Shown: positions 1 through 8,344, counted from the first letter of the stretch. The stretch: DNA of 64,000 nt from Bacillota bacterium (GCA_023396225.1 JAEWWT010000026.1:1-64000), one strand, 5' to 3'. The notes: generated by a model not told the origin, from the letters alone. A program made the numbers and translations.

Positions 1-2
1 AT

Positions 3-407
3 ATGACATATGTAAACATAAATGATATGTCTATTTTTAACAATATGGATAATTTGTCTTATATTTTTGTTTCAAGTCCACTTCCAATGTCATTTAATAA
101 TGCAGCTATTAATGATACCCTTGAATACTTACAGATAAAATCACCAACTAAAGATATATCCGGAATATCAAACTATGTAAACTTACGTGAATTGTATTTT
201 GGCTATACAGAGATTACTGATATTTCAGAATTGACTAAGCTTGAACGTCTTGAAAATCTTTCTATAGTAAACAACGATGCAATATGTGATTATGAATCGA
301 TACTTAACATACCAAGCTTAAAAGAGTTAACAATTGAAAAAAATATATTGACTGAAGAACAAATCACAACGTTAAAAGATAATGGGGTTATTATTCATGA
401 AATTTAA
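3..407 (+). CDS. Leucine-rich repeat protein, C-terminal part (probably 5'-truncated by the window)
   Basis: The visible 134 residues contain irregular leucine-rich repeats of the internalin type, with stretches such as LRELYF, LENLSI and LKELTI spaced about 20-23 residues apart. Such repeats form a curved solenoid for protein binding. No signal peptide, membrane segment or anchor is visible. The ATG lies 3 bases from the window edge without a visible ribosome binding site, so the real start is probably upstream. Partner and location are unknown. The next gene on this strand is the broken membrane protein at 502. Confidence 0.6.
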   Translation: MTYVNINDMSIFNNMDNLSYIFVSSPLPMSFNNAAINDTLEYLQIKSPTKDISGISNYVNLRELYFGYTEITDISELTKLERLENLSIVNNDAICDYESILNIPSLKELTIEKNILTEEQITTLKDNGVIIHEI

Positions 408-501
408 CAAACGAAAAATCTTTAAATTCTTACCTCTGATAATTTCATCATAAGTGTATTTGGTAATTTAAGTATTACATATTTAGAAAAGAGAATTTAA
501 A

Positions 502-1077
502 ATGGAATTTTTAAAAAAATTACTGTGTTTATTACCTATTTTAGTAATAATAATATTACTACTTCTTATGATATTAAATCGTTGTGATGTTACTGGATTT
601 GGAATATCAAGTAACAAAGAAATTGCTGTTGGAATAGGTTCATCTGGAGATAACCTTATTGTTTACATATATGATAATAATAATTTAAAAAACACTATTA
701 ATAAAAGGATAAAAGGCCGTTTTGTTTTAAAATGTGAAAATGATCAAATTTGTATTTATGTTAATGGCAGAGAAGAAAAATTAACTTATGATTTTAATGG
801 AAATCTCTTAAAAGAAGAATAAATTCCTTTTACAAATTCAATAGTTAAATTTAATAAAAAACAGGAAATAAACATTGATGATATCAACATTAAATATAAT
901 AAAAATTTTTTCGGATATGAATCAATAATAAAGACAGAAAAGGGTATACGCACAGCTGTGTTACATACTAGTATAAATATTTATTTTGAAAAATTGTTTT
1001 ATGCTTTATGTTTTGTTGCAGTTTTTTTAGCATGTATATTTTATTTTTATAAGAAATTTGTATTTTCATCCCATTAA
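502..1077 (+). pseudogene. Two-TM membrane protein gene interrupted by one in-frame TAA
   Basis: The first open part (502-819) encodes an N-terminal membrane helix (about residues 5-28) and a beta-rich extracytoplasmic domain ending LLKEE. A TAA at 820-822 stops it. The same frame stays open for another 84 codons with normal codon use, including a second hydrophobic helix (LFYALCFVAVFLACIFYFY) and a basic tail, and ends with TAA at 1075-1077. A full product would be about 190 residues with both ends anchored. It therefore looks like one gene with a single nonsense mutation, or a natural readthrough. I do not recognise the family. A ribosome binding site (AGAGA region) precedes the ATG. Confidence 0.6.
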
Positions 1078-1260
1078 TCAAAGTAATGCTTACTAAAGTT
1101 GGCTTGAAAAACTGTTATTTTGTTTTATTACTGCACTTGTGCAAAACAAGTATGATATTCGTAAAAGTGATACTGAACTGAAATACGTCAGCCCATTGCA
1201 TCACAAAGCCATTGCAGTGTAAATACTGATATGGTTTTGTTAACGCCTTGGTCAGCTTGA

Positions 1261-1503
1261 CTTCAATTGTAAATTCATCACAATGCTAGAGCATATATAA
1301 GATACATCATTCCCTAAGGTAATTCATTTGCTGATTTAGATGATGATAAAGTAACACTTATGATGAATCACATCAATAATGAGAAAAGAGACAGTCTGAA
1401 TGGACATAGCCCATACGAACTCTCTCTTTTGCTCCTGGACAAGAAACTTCATAAATCATTAGGATTAACTATAATATTTTTCTATATACTTATCCTTATG
1501 TAA
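1261..1503 (+). pseudogene. IS30-family-like transposase remnant (C-terminal end)
   Basis: One frame contains a sequence typical of the C-terminus of IS30-type DDE transposases: a segment like RYIIP, a stop where a Lys would be expected, then SFADLDDDKVTLMMNHINN and KRDSLNGHSPYEL. In active transposases of this group the region reads roughly NHINxxxRxxLNGxSPxEL. The stops at 1270 and 1315 and the missing N-terminal and catalytic part show that it is dead. No terminal inverted repeats were found. The 180 bases upstream (1078-1260) hold nothing I can identify. Confidence 0.55.
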
Positions 1504-1570
1504 TCAAATGTAATCAAAATCTTTGTTAACTGTTTGATTGCTTTGCAAAAGGTCAGTGCGGATAAAAATA

Positions 1571-1850
1571 TTATCTTATATAATAATCTCTTGAACTATT
1601 TCCGTTTTGCTGTTCAACTTCAGCTGTAAGCTGCCGTTCTGCCAGAACTTGTTCAACGATTTTTGAATAATCATCAGCCATATAAAGGTCATACTGGCTT
1701 AAATTTTTTTTCTGAATGTGAAAGCTGCTGTTTTGCAGATTCATAATTTGCTGTAACAGAAATTTGTTTCTGCATGAGTTCAGAAAACTGCTTTTCAATA
1801 CTATCAGCATCATATTGCCGGCAGTAAGCAGTCCGACGATATTCCTGACG
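1571..1850 (-). pseudogene. Decayed helical protein fragment, probably mobile-element cargo
   Basis: On the minus strand a frame starting near 1850 reads TEEERQEYRRTAYCRQYDAD and continues with a Gln/Glu-rich helix, then meets a stop. The neighbouring frame continues with MADDYSKIVEQVLAERQLTA. The two pieces look like one alpha-helical gene broken by a frameshift and a stop. It lies directly downstream of the relaxase remnant on the same strand, so it probably belonged to the same mobilisable element. The exact family is not recognised. A hairpin at 1841-1873 followed by T residues on the plus strand may be an old terminator. Confidence 0.35.
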
Positions 1851-1884
1851 TTCCTCTTCAGTTACGTCAGGAATTTTTTATTAA

Positions 1885-2372
1885 TCACTGAAAACACAGC
1901 GCAGTCATATGCAATTTTCTGAACAGAAGCAATCTGTTTTCCAGCCGTTCCATTTCAGCCTTAGCATGTTCGTAACCCAGATAATTCTGTCGTTAAAATC
2001 ATCCCTGCTGAATATACCATGCTGATACATATGGGTAAGAATATTTCCCATATCCTGAACATTTCGCACAGAATATTTATTTGGATTTGTCTGCTTATGA
2101 TAAAAAATAATCTGAACCTGTCTCAAGCATAAAGCATATTCAAGCTGAATTCCTTTATACTTTTGCATGATTGCAGGAACACTGTATTCCTTATCATGAT
2201 TCTATAAGCGGTATTTTATATCTTCCTCCGAGTAACCGTTGCCCAGTCAGATTATGCGTATACACCTATCATGTTTCGGCGCACGGATTGTAATAAATTT
2301 ACCGTTTTGCACACGATAGCCGTCATCAGACAGTCGCTTCATCGTTTCATCAATGCTGCTTGTCCTAGTCAA
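1885..2372 (-). pseudogene. Relaxase (MobA/MobL-like mobilisation protein) remnant, several lesions
   Basis: Read on the minus strand, the pieces join as SSIDETMKRLSDDGYRVQNG, GKFITIRAP, LGNGYSEEDIKYRL, QKYKGIQLEYAL, then GYEHAKAEMERLENRLLLF. The GKxIxIRAP and LGxGYSEEDI segments are characteristic of relaxases of clostridial integrative or mobilisable elements, just before the helical C-terminal domain. Lesions are a TGA/frameshift near 2247, a TAG near 2206 and a frameshift near 1980. The N-terminal nicking domain with its tyrosine and histidine motif is absent. This is a dead remnant of a mobilisable element. Confidence 0.55.
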
Positions 2373-2497
2373 GCAAAATTGTAACAGTATAGTCCAAAGT
2401 AATTAAGCAGAGCAGCATTTTTGAAAAGGTGTTTTGCCTTTGTTAAAAGTATGCGGACGGATATGATTATACCAGAAAAAAGCGAAATCCGAAACAA

Positions 2498-2686
2498 TTA
2501 TAGCAGGACAGAGCCACAACCAATTTCAAGCACCACTTGTCCCTCGTGAATACCAGCATTACCGACAAGCTTTACCGGATTATTATATTTTTTCCTCTTA
2601 GGACTATCCAGCCATTTTAAGAGTTTTTGATATAAAACTACCGATTTTTTGGTTTCTTCTGTAAACAAAATTTTTTTCAAATCCAT
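2498..2686 (-). pseudogene. Class I SAM-dependent methyltransferase, N-terminal fragment
   Basis: The fragment starts MDLKKILF at an ATG preceded by AAAGAGG. It ends just inside the SAM-binding motif I (VVLEIGCGS followed by VLL and a stop), where a functional enzyme would continue for 130 or more residues. The break coincides with the edge of the mobile-element debris at 1.2-2.4 kb, so the gene was probably cut by insertion or deletion there. A TetR regulator lies immediately upstream on the same strand, a common arrangement for a regulator and its target. The fragment cannot fold as an enzyme. Confidence 0.6.
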
Positions 2687-2755
2687 AATTATAACCTCTT
2701 TCATTTAGGAACGTCAGTTCCTTATTGATTTATATAATTAACTGCCAATAGGCAG

Positions 2756-3334
2756 CTATTTTAAAAATTGCTTAATTCCTTCTGAATAGAAATCTGTTAG
2801 ATGCTGTAAGTTTTGTTCAAAATGCTCCTCATCTTTGTGAGCCTTAATAATACTAATAATACCATCCACTAGATTTGTAGCAAAAATATTTGACAACAAA
2901 TACTTATCAGAAACCTTGTCATTCATCTGCTTAACAATATGCTTTTGAATTTGAGCAATCATTTCATCATGAAAACCTTCATACTTCGTTCCCTTACTTT
3001 TCTCAAATATAAGAAGAAATCTTTGCCTGCTTGATAATATTATTTTTCCAATTATAAAGTTAATATTATGATTTAATTTATCCAGTTCATCCTCATGCTC
3101 TATAAACTCTGCAAAATCCGAGATGTTTTGATTAAAGATTGGATCTGCTACCGCATTAAAAAGCATTTCTTTATTCTCATAATATAAATAAAGGTTACTT
3201 ACACTGATTCCAACTTCTTTTGAAATGCTTCGCATTGTCGTTTCCAAAAAGCCATTCTCACAAAACAACTTCTCAGCTGATTTTAAAATCTGCATTCGAA
3301 CTTCATCTTTTAACACTTGCATAATAACGAACAT
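2756..3334 (-). CDS. TetR/AcrR-family transcriptional regulator
   Basis: The 192-residue protein has the N-terminal TetR helix-turn-helix: ILKSAEKLFCENGFLETTMR, then SISKEVGISVSNLYLYYENK and EMLFNAVAD. An all-helical ligand-binding domain follows. The length is normal for the family. Proteins of this class bind short palindromes as dimers and release DNA on binding a small ligand. The likely target was the adjacent methyltransferase, which is now truncated, so the regulator may be orphaned. The second Met (residue 5) is an equally possible start; neither has a strong ribosome binding site. Confidence 0.85.
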   Translation of the reverse strand: MFVIMQVLKDEVRMQILKSAEKLFCENGFLETTMRSISKEVGISVSNLYLYYENKEMLFNAVADPIFNQNISDFAEFIEHEDELDKLNHNINFIIGKIILSSRQRFLLIFEKSKGTKYEGFHDEMIAQIQKHIVKQMNDKVSDKYLLSNIFATNLVDGIISIIKAHKDEEHFEQNLQHLTDFYSEGIKQFLK

Positions 3335-3586
3335 CCGTTCTTTATTACTTTAACACAAATCTACAATGATGTCAATAGTTTTTAAAGCATTATCTATAAT
3401 ATTTTTTTAAAAAAGCGAACTTGGTTAAAAAAACTAGATTTAAATTCAATTTTAAAATGTAAATGATACTTCACAAAAGTACCAGTCACCCATTATATAT
3501 TGAATAAAGCCGCATAAACCACGTAGATTAAGCAACTTTTATATACTTATAACATTAATACAATAATTTTTTTTCGTAATTCCACA

Positions 3587-3838
3587 TTACTTTTCACTCC
3601 TTTCCCAAGGCCATGGATCCTTAACCCAGGTGAAACTGGTAGTTGTATCAGATTGTTCTGCCGTAATTGGGCCATAATTTTTAATGTATGCTTCATGAGC
3701 TGCAACACTTAACTCCCTGTATTTTTTTAATTCATCAAGGGCAATTCTGCAATTAGGATGAGTATCAAGATACAGTACTAATTCATCCAGATAAAAATCA
3801 TACATCTGAATTACTTGCATAAGGCTTTCATTTGTCAT
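3587..3838 (-). CDS. cotJB: Spore coat-associated protein CotJB
   Basis: The 83-residue protein has the CotJB signature: MYDFYLDELVLYLDTHPN, then CRIALDELKKY and a C-terminal WVKDPWPWE. In Bacillus and Clostridia, CotJB is a small inner-coat protein made in the mother cell with CotJA and the manganese-catalase-like CotJC. I chose the ATG at 3838 because GGGGAGG lies 9 bases upstream. It overlaps the end of cotJA by 11 bases, so the two are translationally coupled. No cotJC follows; the next gene downstream on this strand is the TetR regulator about 250 bp away. Confidence 0.88.
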   Translation of the reverse strand: MTNESLMQVIQMYDFYLDELVLYLDTHPNCRIALDELKKYRELSVAAHEAYIKNYGPITAEQSDTTTSFTWVKDPWPWERSEK

Positions 3839-4232
3839 TCTTATAAACCTCCCCACCTTTGAAAGGTAAATCTAAGCTTGGAAATATTGTTCCCTTTTCG
3901 AGGGCTACATTTTCAGCAAATGGTTGTTCCCACTTCTGAAATGGAACATATGCCATTCCGATAGGGGTGCTTTCCGGAAATGCAGACATTAAACACATTG
4001 AAGCCATTGAGGACGTCGGTGCCATCGGAGATGTTGGTGTCATAGGAGAAGTTGGCATCATAGGAGATGTTGGTGTCATAGGAGATGTTGGTGTCATAGG
4101 AGATGTTGGCATCATAGGAGACGTTGGTGCCATCGGAGACGTTGGTGCCATCGGAGATGTCGGTATCATTGGAGATGTCGGCGTCATCGGTGACATCGAA
4201 GGCATTGCATATTTTGTATTTTCAATATACAT
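3828..4232 (-). CDS. cotJA: Spore coat-associated protein CotJA with a Met-Pro-Thr-Ser repeat insert
   Basis: The C-terminal 60 residues match CotJA: IGMAYVPFQKWEQPF, then ALEKGTIFPSLDLPFKGG. The N-terminal half is a low-complexity tract in which a six-residue unit of the type SPMxPT recurs about 11 times (x = Thr, Ile, Ala or Met). It is encoded by an 18-bp tandem repeat at about 4009-4195. Ordinary CotJA proteins are about 70-80 residues with a short proline-rich start, so this one is expanded. The ATG at 4232 follows AAAGGAG with long spacing. It overlaps cotJB. Expression in the mother cell during sporulation is expected from the family, not shown by the sequence. Confidence 0.85.
   Translation of the reverse strand: MYIENTKYAMPSMSPMTPTSPMIPTSPMAPTSPMAPTSPMMPTSPMTPTSPMTPTSPMMPTSPMTPTSPMAPTSSMASMCLMSAFPESTPIGMAYVPFQKWEQPFAENVALEKGTIFPSLDLPFKGGEVYKNDK
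4009..4195. repeat. 18-bp tandem repeat inside cotJA
   Basis: About ten to eleven in-frame copies of an 18-bp unit (plus strand form GGAGATGTTGGTGTCATA with variants) encode the SPMxPT hexapeptides. Because the unit is a multiple of three, copy-number changes by slippage would lengthen or shorten the protein without breaking the frame. Sequence variation between copies shows the array is not brand-new. Confidence 0.85.
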
Positions 4233-4320
4233 AAGTTTAATACAAACTCCTTTCGGTTATTGAAATCAACAGATTTCTAATTCATTCTATGAATTCTCGA
4301 GCAACATTGTCACAATAAAG

Positions 4321-4358
4321 CAGCACCGCAGGTCTTAAAAACCTGAGGTGCTGTTTTT
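4321..4358. terminator. Hairpin terminator upstream of cotJA
   Basis: CAGCACC-g-CAGGT pairs with ACCTG-a-GGTGCTG across a 7-base loop and is followed by five T on the plus strand. On the minus strand the T tract is weaker. It could end the transcript of the minus-strand gene at 4500-4991 and isolate cotJA from it. Confidence 0.55.
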
Positions 4359-4499
4359 AACTTTTTGAATATGTATTTGTATCTTTAAGAATAATTTCTT
4401 CAGTTTTTTAAAAAGGTATTAGATTGTATCGTTAATGCAATATCCATGTTAATATTTTGACTGAATAATAAGCTATGTAAAGACCAATAATCGCCACAA

Positions 4500-4991
4500 T
4501 TAACATCGAGGGTGAAAAATTATAGATATATAATAATCATCTTCAATAATGCAATCTGAGTCAGCAGCAATATTTAGTTTTTCTGTATCACAAAAAGTCA
4601 AAAATACTATATATTTATTTCCATAAAAATGTTGAGAGACCATAATTTCATCATAATTTTCGTTATAGTATATTTCGGCATTTCTTTCATTCAGCACTTG
4701 AATAACAATATCTCTATCACTCTGAAAATCACCAGATTTTGAAATTCTGTTGTCGGTATTGTCTTTATTGTACTGTTCTATTTCATAATTTATCACTTTT
4801 GTAAAGCTATCTTTATTATTGTTTATATACTTATGCATTTCTTCAATATACTTATGCATACTAAGATATTCTTTTTCTTTCAAGCTTCTATAATAATTAT
4901 TGTAGTCGATTATATATACAATGCATAGAAAAATTAATATAAATAAACTTACACAAATAACTACAACACTTCTTATGGAACTTTTGCTCAT
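4500..4991 (-). CDS. Membrane-anchored protein of unknown function
   Basis: The 163-residue protein has one N-terminal membrane helix (residues about 8-28, VVVICVSLFILIFLCIVYII) followed by a polar domain of about 130 residues rich in Tyr, Asn and Asp, probably outside the cell. No catalytic motif is recognised. The start has AAGGAG 12 bases upstream, and part of that site lies in the 3' arm of a 13-bp stem at 5005-5040, suggesting control of translation. The gene is monocistronic and sits between cotJA and another anchored protein. Confidence 0.6.
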   Translation of the reverse strand: MSKSSIRSVVVICVSLFILIFLCIVYIIDYNNYYRSLKEKEYLSMHKYIEEMHKYINNNKDSFTKVINYEIEQYNKDNTDNRISKSGDFQSDRDIVIQVLNERNAEIYYNENYDEIMVSQHFYGNKYIVFLTFCDTEKLNIAADSDCIIEDDYYISIIFHPRC

Positions 4992-5004
4992 AAATATATT
5001 TCTC

Positions 5005-5040
5005 CTTAAATTATGTCAAATTACTTGGACATAATTTAAG
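5005..5040 (-). promoter_or_regulatory. 13-bp leader hairpin overlapping the ribosome binding site
   Basis: CTTAAATTATGTC at 5005-5017 is perfectly complementary to GACATAATTTAAG at 5028-5040, with a 10-base loop. In the minus-strand transcript the 3' arm ends inside the AAGGAG ribosome binding site of the gene starting at 4991. The AU-rich stem could mask that site depending on temperature or a bound factor. Confidence 0.55.
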
Positions 5041-5111
5041 ATTCACTATTATCCTGATAATTGATATCTTCATAGTATAAAAATAATGTCATTTCTTCAT
5101 AATCTATTTTC

Positions 5112-5843
5112 TTAATAATCTATTTTCTTAATAAGCATTAGAGTAATTCTTGTGTCATCCTTTGTCCATTCATAATAAGAAGCAAATTCATCTTCAAGCT
5201 TTGGATCAACAACATCTTCATCACCATTTCGGGTGCTGTTATCATCATAAAAGCTATCCAGTTCTGATTTTAAATATGTATATTGATTATAGCAATCTTT
5301 ATAATTCTCCAATTCATAATCCTTTAAAAGAACTGCCCTAAATAATTTTTCATCCTTAAAGCTGTAAATAAGCGGAACATTAAAATCCTTTGCAAAATAT
5401 ACTTTTGAAAATAAACAAGTAGACACATCATCTGACTCTTTATAAGTTGCTGTTTCAGATTTGATTACTTCATCACTTGACATTCCCCATTTTGTAGTAC
5501 GGAATGAACATCCACTTTTTGCAGGCTCAATTATTGAGTAATCTATATTATAATTTTTTAATTCTCCTATTGTAAACACATCTACAGGGTCATCTAAATT
5601 CTCAACAACATTTTCAGGTGAAATATTAGCTGAAATAGTTGCATATGTCAAAAATTTGCCTAACAAACCTAAACCAACAAAAACTAGTATTACCTTTAAC
5701 CATGTTGGCATAGAATTTCTGGTTATAGGTTTATACTTAAGATTACCTGTTTCATAATTGTAAATATCCTGTGGATCGTTGTCATGACCACAATTTTCAC
5801 AATACCTGCCTGTAACCTGCTGTCCGCATTTTTCACAATACAT
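5112..5843 (-). CDS. Zinc-ribbon membrane protein of unknown function
   Basis: The protein begins with a short zinc ribbon (CEKCGQQ and CENCGHD, two CxxC pairs within residues 3-20), then a linker, one membrane helix (residues about 49-67) and a 170-residue soluble domain containing TKWGMSSDEV and YFAKDF. The zinc ribbon is predicted cytoplasmic and the large domain outside. This layout is common among clostridial proteins of unknown role. The start follows TAGGGGGAC. The region upstream (5844-6211, 368 bp) holds no recognisable gene. Confidence 0.65.
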   Translation of the reverse strand: MYCEKCGQQVTGRYCENCGHDNDPQDIYNYETGNLKYKPITRNSMPTWLKVILVFVGLGLLGKFLTYATISANISPENVVENLDDPVDVFTIGELKNYNIDYSIIEPAKSGCSFRTTKWGMSSDEVIKSETATYKESDDVSTCLFSKVYFAKDFNVPLIYSFKDEKLFRAVLLKDYELENYKDCYNQYTYLKSELDSFYDDNSTRNGDEDVVDPKLEDEFASYYEWTKDDTRITLMLIKKIDY

Positions 5844-6211
5844 TAATCGTCCCCCTAAGACAGATGAATATATTTATTCTTTATTGAAGTAGATGTTTAA
5901 TAGCAACAATAATTTTATAATAACAATTTTAATAAAATATGTCAACAGTTTTGTGTAATAATGTTAAAAAAGTTTTTAATTAAATACATAATCATAATTA
6001 TAACGTCTAGGAATATTGTTATAGTATGCAAGCAGAAATATATGCAGAGGAAAATATGTCAGTGCTGAAAAATAATACAGTTCTACATGAAATTTCTATG
6101 GCTTTTAAAAGTAATATCGCTGCATAAGTGGAGATTATATATAGTAATTAGATTGACATATATGGAGTTATAGCTTGAAAAATTAATTTTTCACTAGGAG
6201 CGGGGGTTAAA

Positions 6212-6631
6212 ATGGTTAATCGATTTATAAAATATATGATACTTTGGGGAATCGGCGGTTTGCTGTTTCAGATTATAGAAATATTGTCACGAGGCTGGAC
6301 ACATTGGAGCATGTTTATTCTTGGCGGAGTCTGCTTTGTAGCAATGGGCGGATTAAATGAATTTTTTTCGTGGAAAATACCTTTGCCATTGCAAATGCTG
6401 TTAAGCGCATTAATCACAACAATTCTTGAATTTATAACGGGATGCGTTGTAAATATATGGTTCGGATGGAACGTTTGGGATTACACAAATGAGCCATTCA
6501 ATTTTCTAGGACAGATTTGCATTGGCGCATCAGTAATATGGTTTATGTTATCAGGAGTGGGTATTATTCTTGACGATTATCTCAGATATTGGATGTTCAA
6601 AGAGGAGAAACCTAAATATAAATTTATTTAG
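6212..6631 (+). CDS. CmpB-like (putative ABC transporter type IV family) membrane protein
   Basis: The protein has four to five membrane helices in 139 residues. The middle part EFITGCVVNIWFGWNVWDYT and the end GVGIILDDYLRYWMF match the small integral membrane family sometimes called putative ABC-transporter type IV or CmpB; their biochemical role is unknown. A GGAGCGGGGG ribosome binding site precedes the ATG. Immediately after the stop comes a block of degenerate repeats and a MITE. Confidence 0.7.
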   Translation: MVNRFIKYMILWGIGGLLFQIIEILSRGWTHWSMFILGGVCFVAMGGLNEFFSWKIPLPLQMLLSALITTILEFITGCVVNIWFGWNVWDYTNEPFNFLGQICIGASVIWFMLSGVGIILDDYLRYWMFKEEKPKYKFI

Positions 6632-6632
6632 G

Positions 6633-6797
6633 GGGTAATACAGCGAACGTCGCAGGCTACGTTTTGATGATTTGAGAAACAGCTAAAATAATAAGTATGC
6701 ACAATATGTCGCTTGCTCCATTGGGGTGAGCGGCAATTAATTTTAGCTTTACCATACTTATTATTGAAATTCAATAATAAGTATGGTAAAATAATGG
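6633..6797. repeat. Degenerate MITE-related sequence with nested inverted repeats
   Basis: The first 60 bases (GGGTAATACAGCG, then GCAGGCTACG and GATTTGAGAAACAGC) match the left half of the 112-bp MITE at 6801. The rest diverges and carries AATAATAAGTATG three times: about 6688, inverted about 6758, direct about 6772. It looks like an older, rearranged copy into whose right edge the intact element inserted. Confidence 0.55.
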
Positions 6798-6800
6798 CTA

Positions 6801-6912
6801 GGGCAATACCGCACAAAGCCTCAGGCTACGTTTCGACGATTTGAGAAACAGCGAAAATACGTTACTGAGCCTGTTTTGAAAATCGACAGAAACGTATTGT
6901 GCGGTATTGCCC
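6801..6912. mobile_element. 112-bp MITE, copy 1 (TA target, 16-bp perfect terminal inverted repeats)
   Basis: GGGCAATACCGCACAA at 6801-6816 is the exact reverse complement of the right end at 6897-6912. The element is flanked by TA on both sides (6799-6800 and 6913-6914). TA duplication is the mark of IS630/Tc1-mariner transposases. It encodes no protein, so it would need a transposase supplied elsewhere. A second copy of identical length lies at 12602-12713. Confidence 0.75.
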
Positions 6913-6985
6913 TATTATACAAAAACATATGCAAAATAAACACAAGTAATAATTCTGACGAGGTACGAGACAGAAGGAGATTTTT

Positions 6986-7639
6986 ATGGAAATCACTATT
7001 AGAAATGAAGTTGAAAAAGATTATAGAGAAGTTGAAAACTTAACCCGTGAGGCTTTTTGGAATCATTATGTTCCCGGCTGCGATGAGCATTACCTTGCAC
7101 ATATTTTGAGAGAATCACCGGCTTTCGTTAAGGAACTGGATTTTGTGGCTATTTGTGACGATACAATAGTTGGGAATATTATGTACACAAAGGCACATAT
7201 TCTCGGTGATGATAATGTTAAGTATCCTGTTCTCAGCTTTGGCCCTTTGTCAATCCTGCCGCAGTATCAGGGTAAGGGTATAGGCGCAAAGCTGATTGAG
7301 CATACAAAGAAAATTGCAAAGGATTCAGGGTACAATGCAATTATTATTTACGGTGATCCTGAGTATTACAAAAGAGTTGGTTTTGTTTGTGCTGAAACTT
7401 TTTCGATAGCAACGTCGTGGAATACATATGCAGCACCACTTCTGGCGTGTGAGCTTACAAATGGTTCACTAAACGGAATCAGCGGCCGTTTTTTTGAAGA
7501 TGAGGTTTACGAGGTAGATATGGAAAAAGCTGAAGCTTTTGATAAAGCGTTCACCCCCAAAGAAAAGCTTTCAGGATTTCCTTCACAAAAAAGATTTACC
7601 GAACTTTTAGTTATGAACAGACCAAGAGAAAAAAAGTAA
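6986..7639 (+). CDS. GNAT-family N-acetyltransferase
   Basis: The 217-residue protein has the GNAT acetyl-CoA-binding motif A as LPQYQGKGIGAKLIEH (about residues 92-107), preceded by a beta strand SFGPLSILP and followed by YYKRVGF. The N-terminus resembles YhbS-type acetyltransferases. The enzyme would transfer acetyl from acetyl-CoA to an amine; the substrate cannot be told. A strong AGAAGGAGA precedes the ATG. The gene stands alone, 70 bp after the MITE. Confidence 0.8.
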   Translation: MEITIRNEVEKDYREVENLTREAFWNHYVPGCDEHYLAHILRESPAFVKELDFVAICDDTIVGNIMYTKAHILGDDNVKYPVLSFGPLSILPQYQGKGIGAKLIEHTKKIAKDSGYNAIIIYGDPEYYKRVGFVCAETFSIATSWNTYAAPLLACELTNGSLNGISGRFFEDEVYEVDMEKAEAFDKAFTPKEKLSGFPSQKRFTELLVMNRPREKK

Positions 7640-7810
7640 TAAGCTTAATAATTTTGCTTTATTTATCTTGCGGCAACAACGATTAAACGGATATTCATAT
7701 TAACAAATGACATAAAAATAATTTACATAATTTTGTAGATAGATATAAATTATAATTATAAAATAAATTATGTGATTATTCAATTTATATGAAAGTACGG
7801 AGGATTTAAA

Positions 7811-8344
7811 ATGACGGATACTGCACTTTTGCTTATTGACATTCAGAACATGTACTTTGTGGGAGACGGTCGCCTTGAAAATCCAGAAGAGGCTTCAAAA
7901 AATGCCGGAAAACTTATAAGTGCATTTAGGGAAAAAGGACTTCCTGTTATTCATGTGAAACACCTTATAAATGCAGAGGACACTTCTTTAGGTGAATTTC
8001 ATGAGTATGTAAGACCATTGGAGACAGAAACAGTAATAGAAAAGAAACGCCCGAGTTCATTTTATGAAACAAATCTCAAGGAAACTCTTGAAGCGCTTGG
8101 TGTTAAAAACCTTGTCGTAGCAGGAATGATGTCACATATGTGTGTTGATACAACCGTTAGGGCAGCATTTGATTTAGGGTACACAATAATGCTTGCCGAC
8201 GATGCTTGTGCTGACAGGGCAGTTACATACAGAGGCATTAAGATATCAGCCGAGAATTCACATTATGCTTTTATGGCAGCATTAGGAGAAAGATTTGCTT
8301 CTCTTATGAAAACATCAGAAATAGTTGATCAAATTAAAGAATAA
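7811..8344 (+). CDS. Isochorismatase-like cysteine hydrolase
   Basis: The 177-residue protein has the isochorismatase fold and catalytic triad: Asp10 (LLLIDIQNMY), Lys about 79 (KKRPSSFYETNL) and Cys111 in SHMCVDTTVRAAFDLGY. Members hydrolyse amides or isochorismate, including nicotinamide, ureidoacrylate and related compounds. The absence of a clear zinc site argues against classical nicotinamidase, but the substrate is open. The AATACGGAGG-type ribosome binding site fits the ATG. The gene is monocistronic. Confidence 0.82.
   Translation: MTDTALLLIDIQNMYFVGDGRLENPEEASKNAGKLISAFREKGLPVIHVKHLINAEDTSLGEFHEYVRPLETETVIEKKRPSSFYETNLKETLEALGVKNLVVAGMMSHMCVDTTVRAAFDLGYTIMLADDACADRAVTYRGIKISAENSHYAFMAALGERFASLMKTSEIVDQIKE

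Noticed and set aside
4009..4195. Short regular repeats that might suggest a CRISPR
   Set aside because: Units are contiguous 18-mers without spacers and encode a protein repeat.
3967..4263. 98-aa ORF on the plus strand rich in GDVG repeats
   Set aside because: It is the antisense reading of the cotJA repeat tract, without its own ribosome binding site; cotJA fits the family and the operon.
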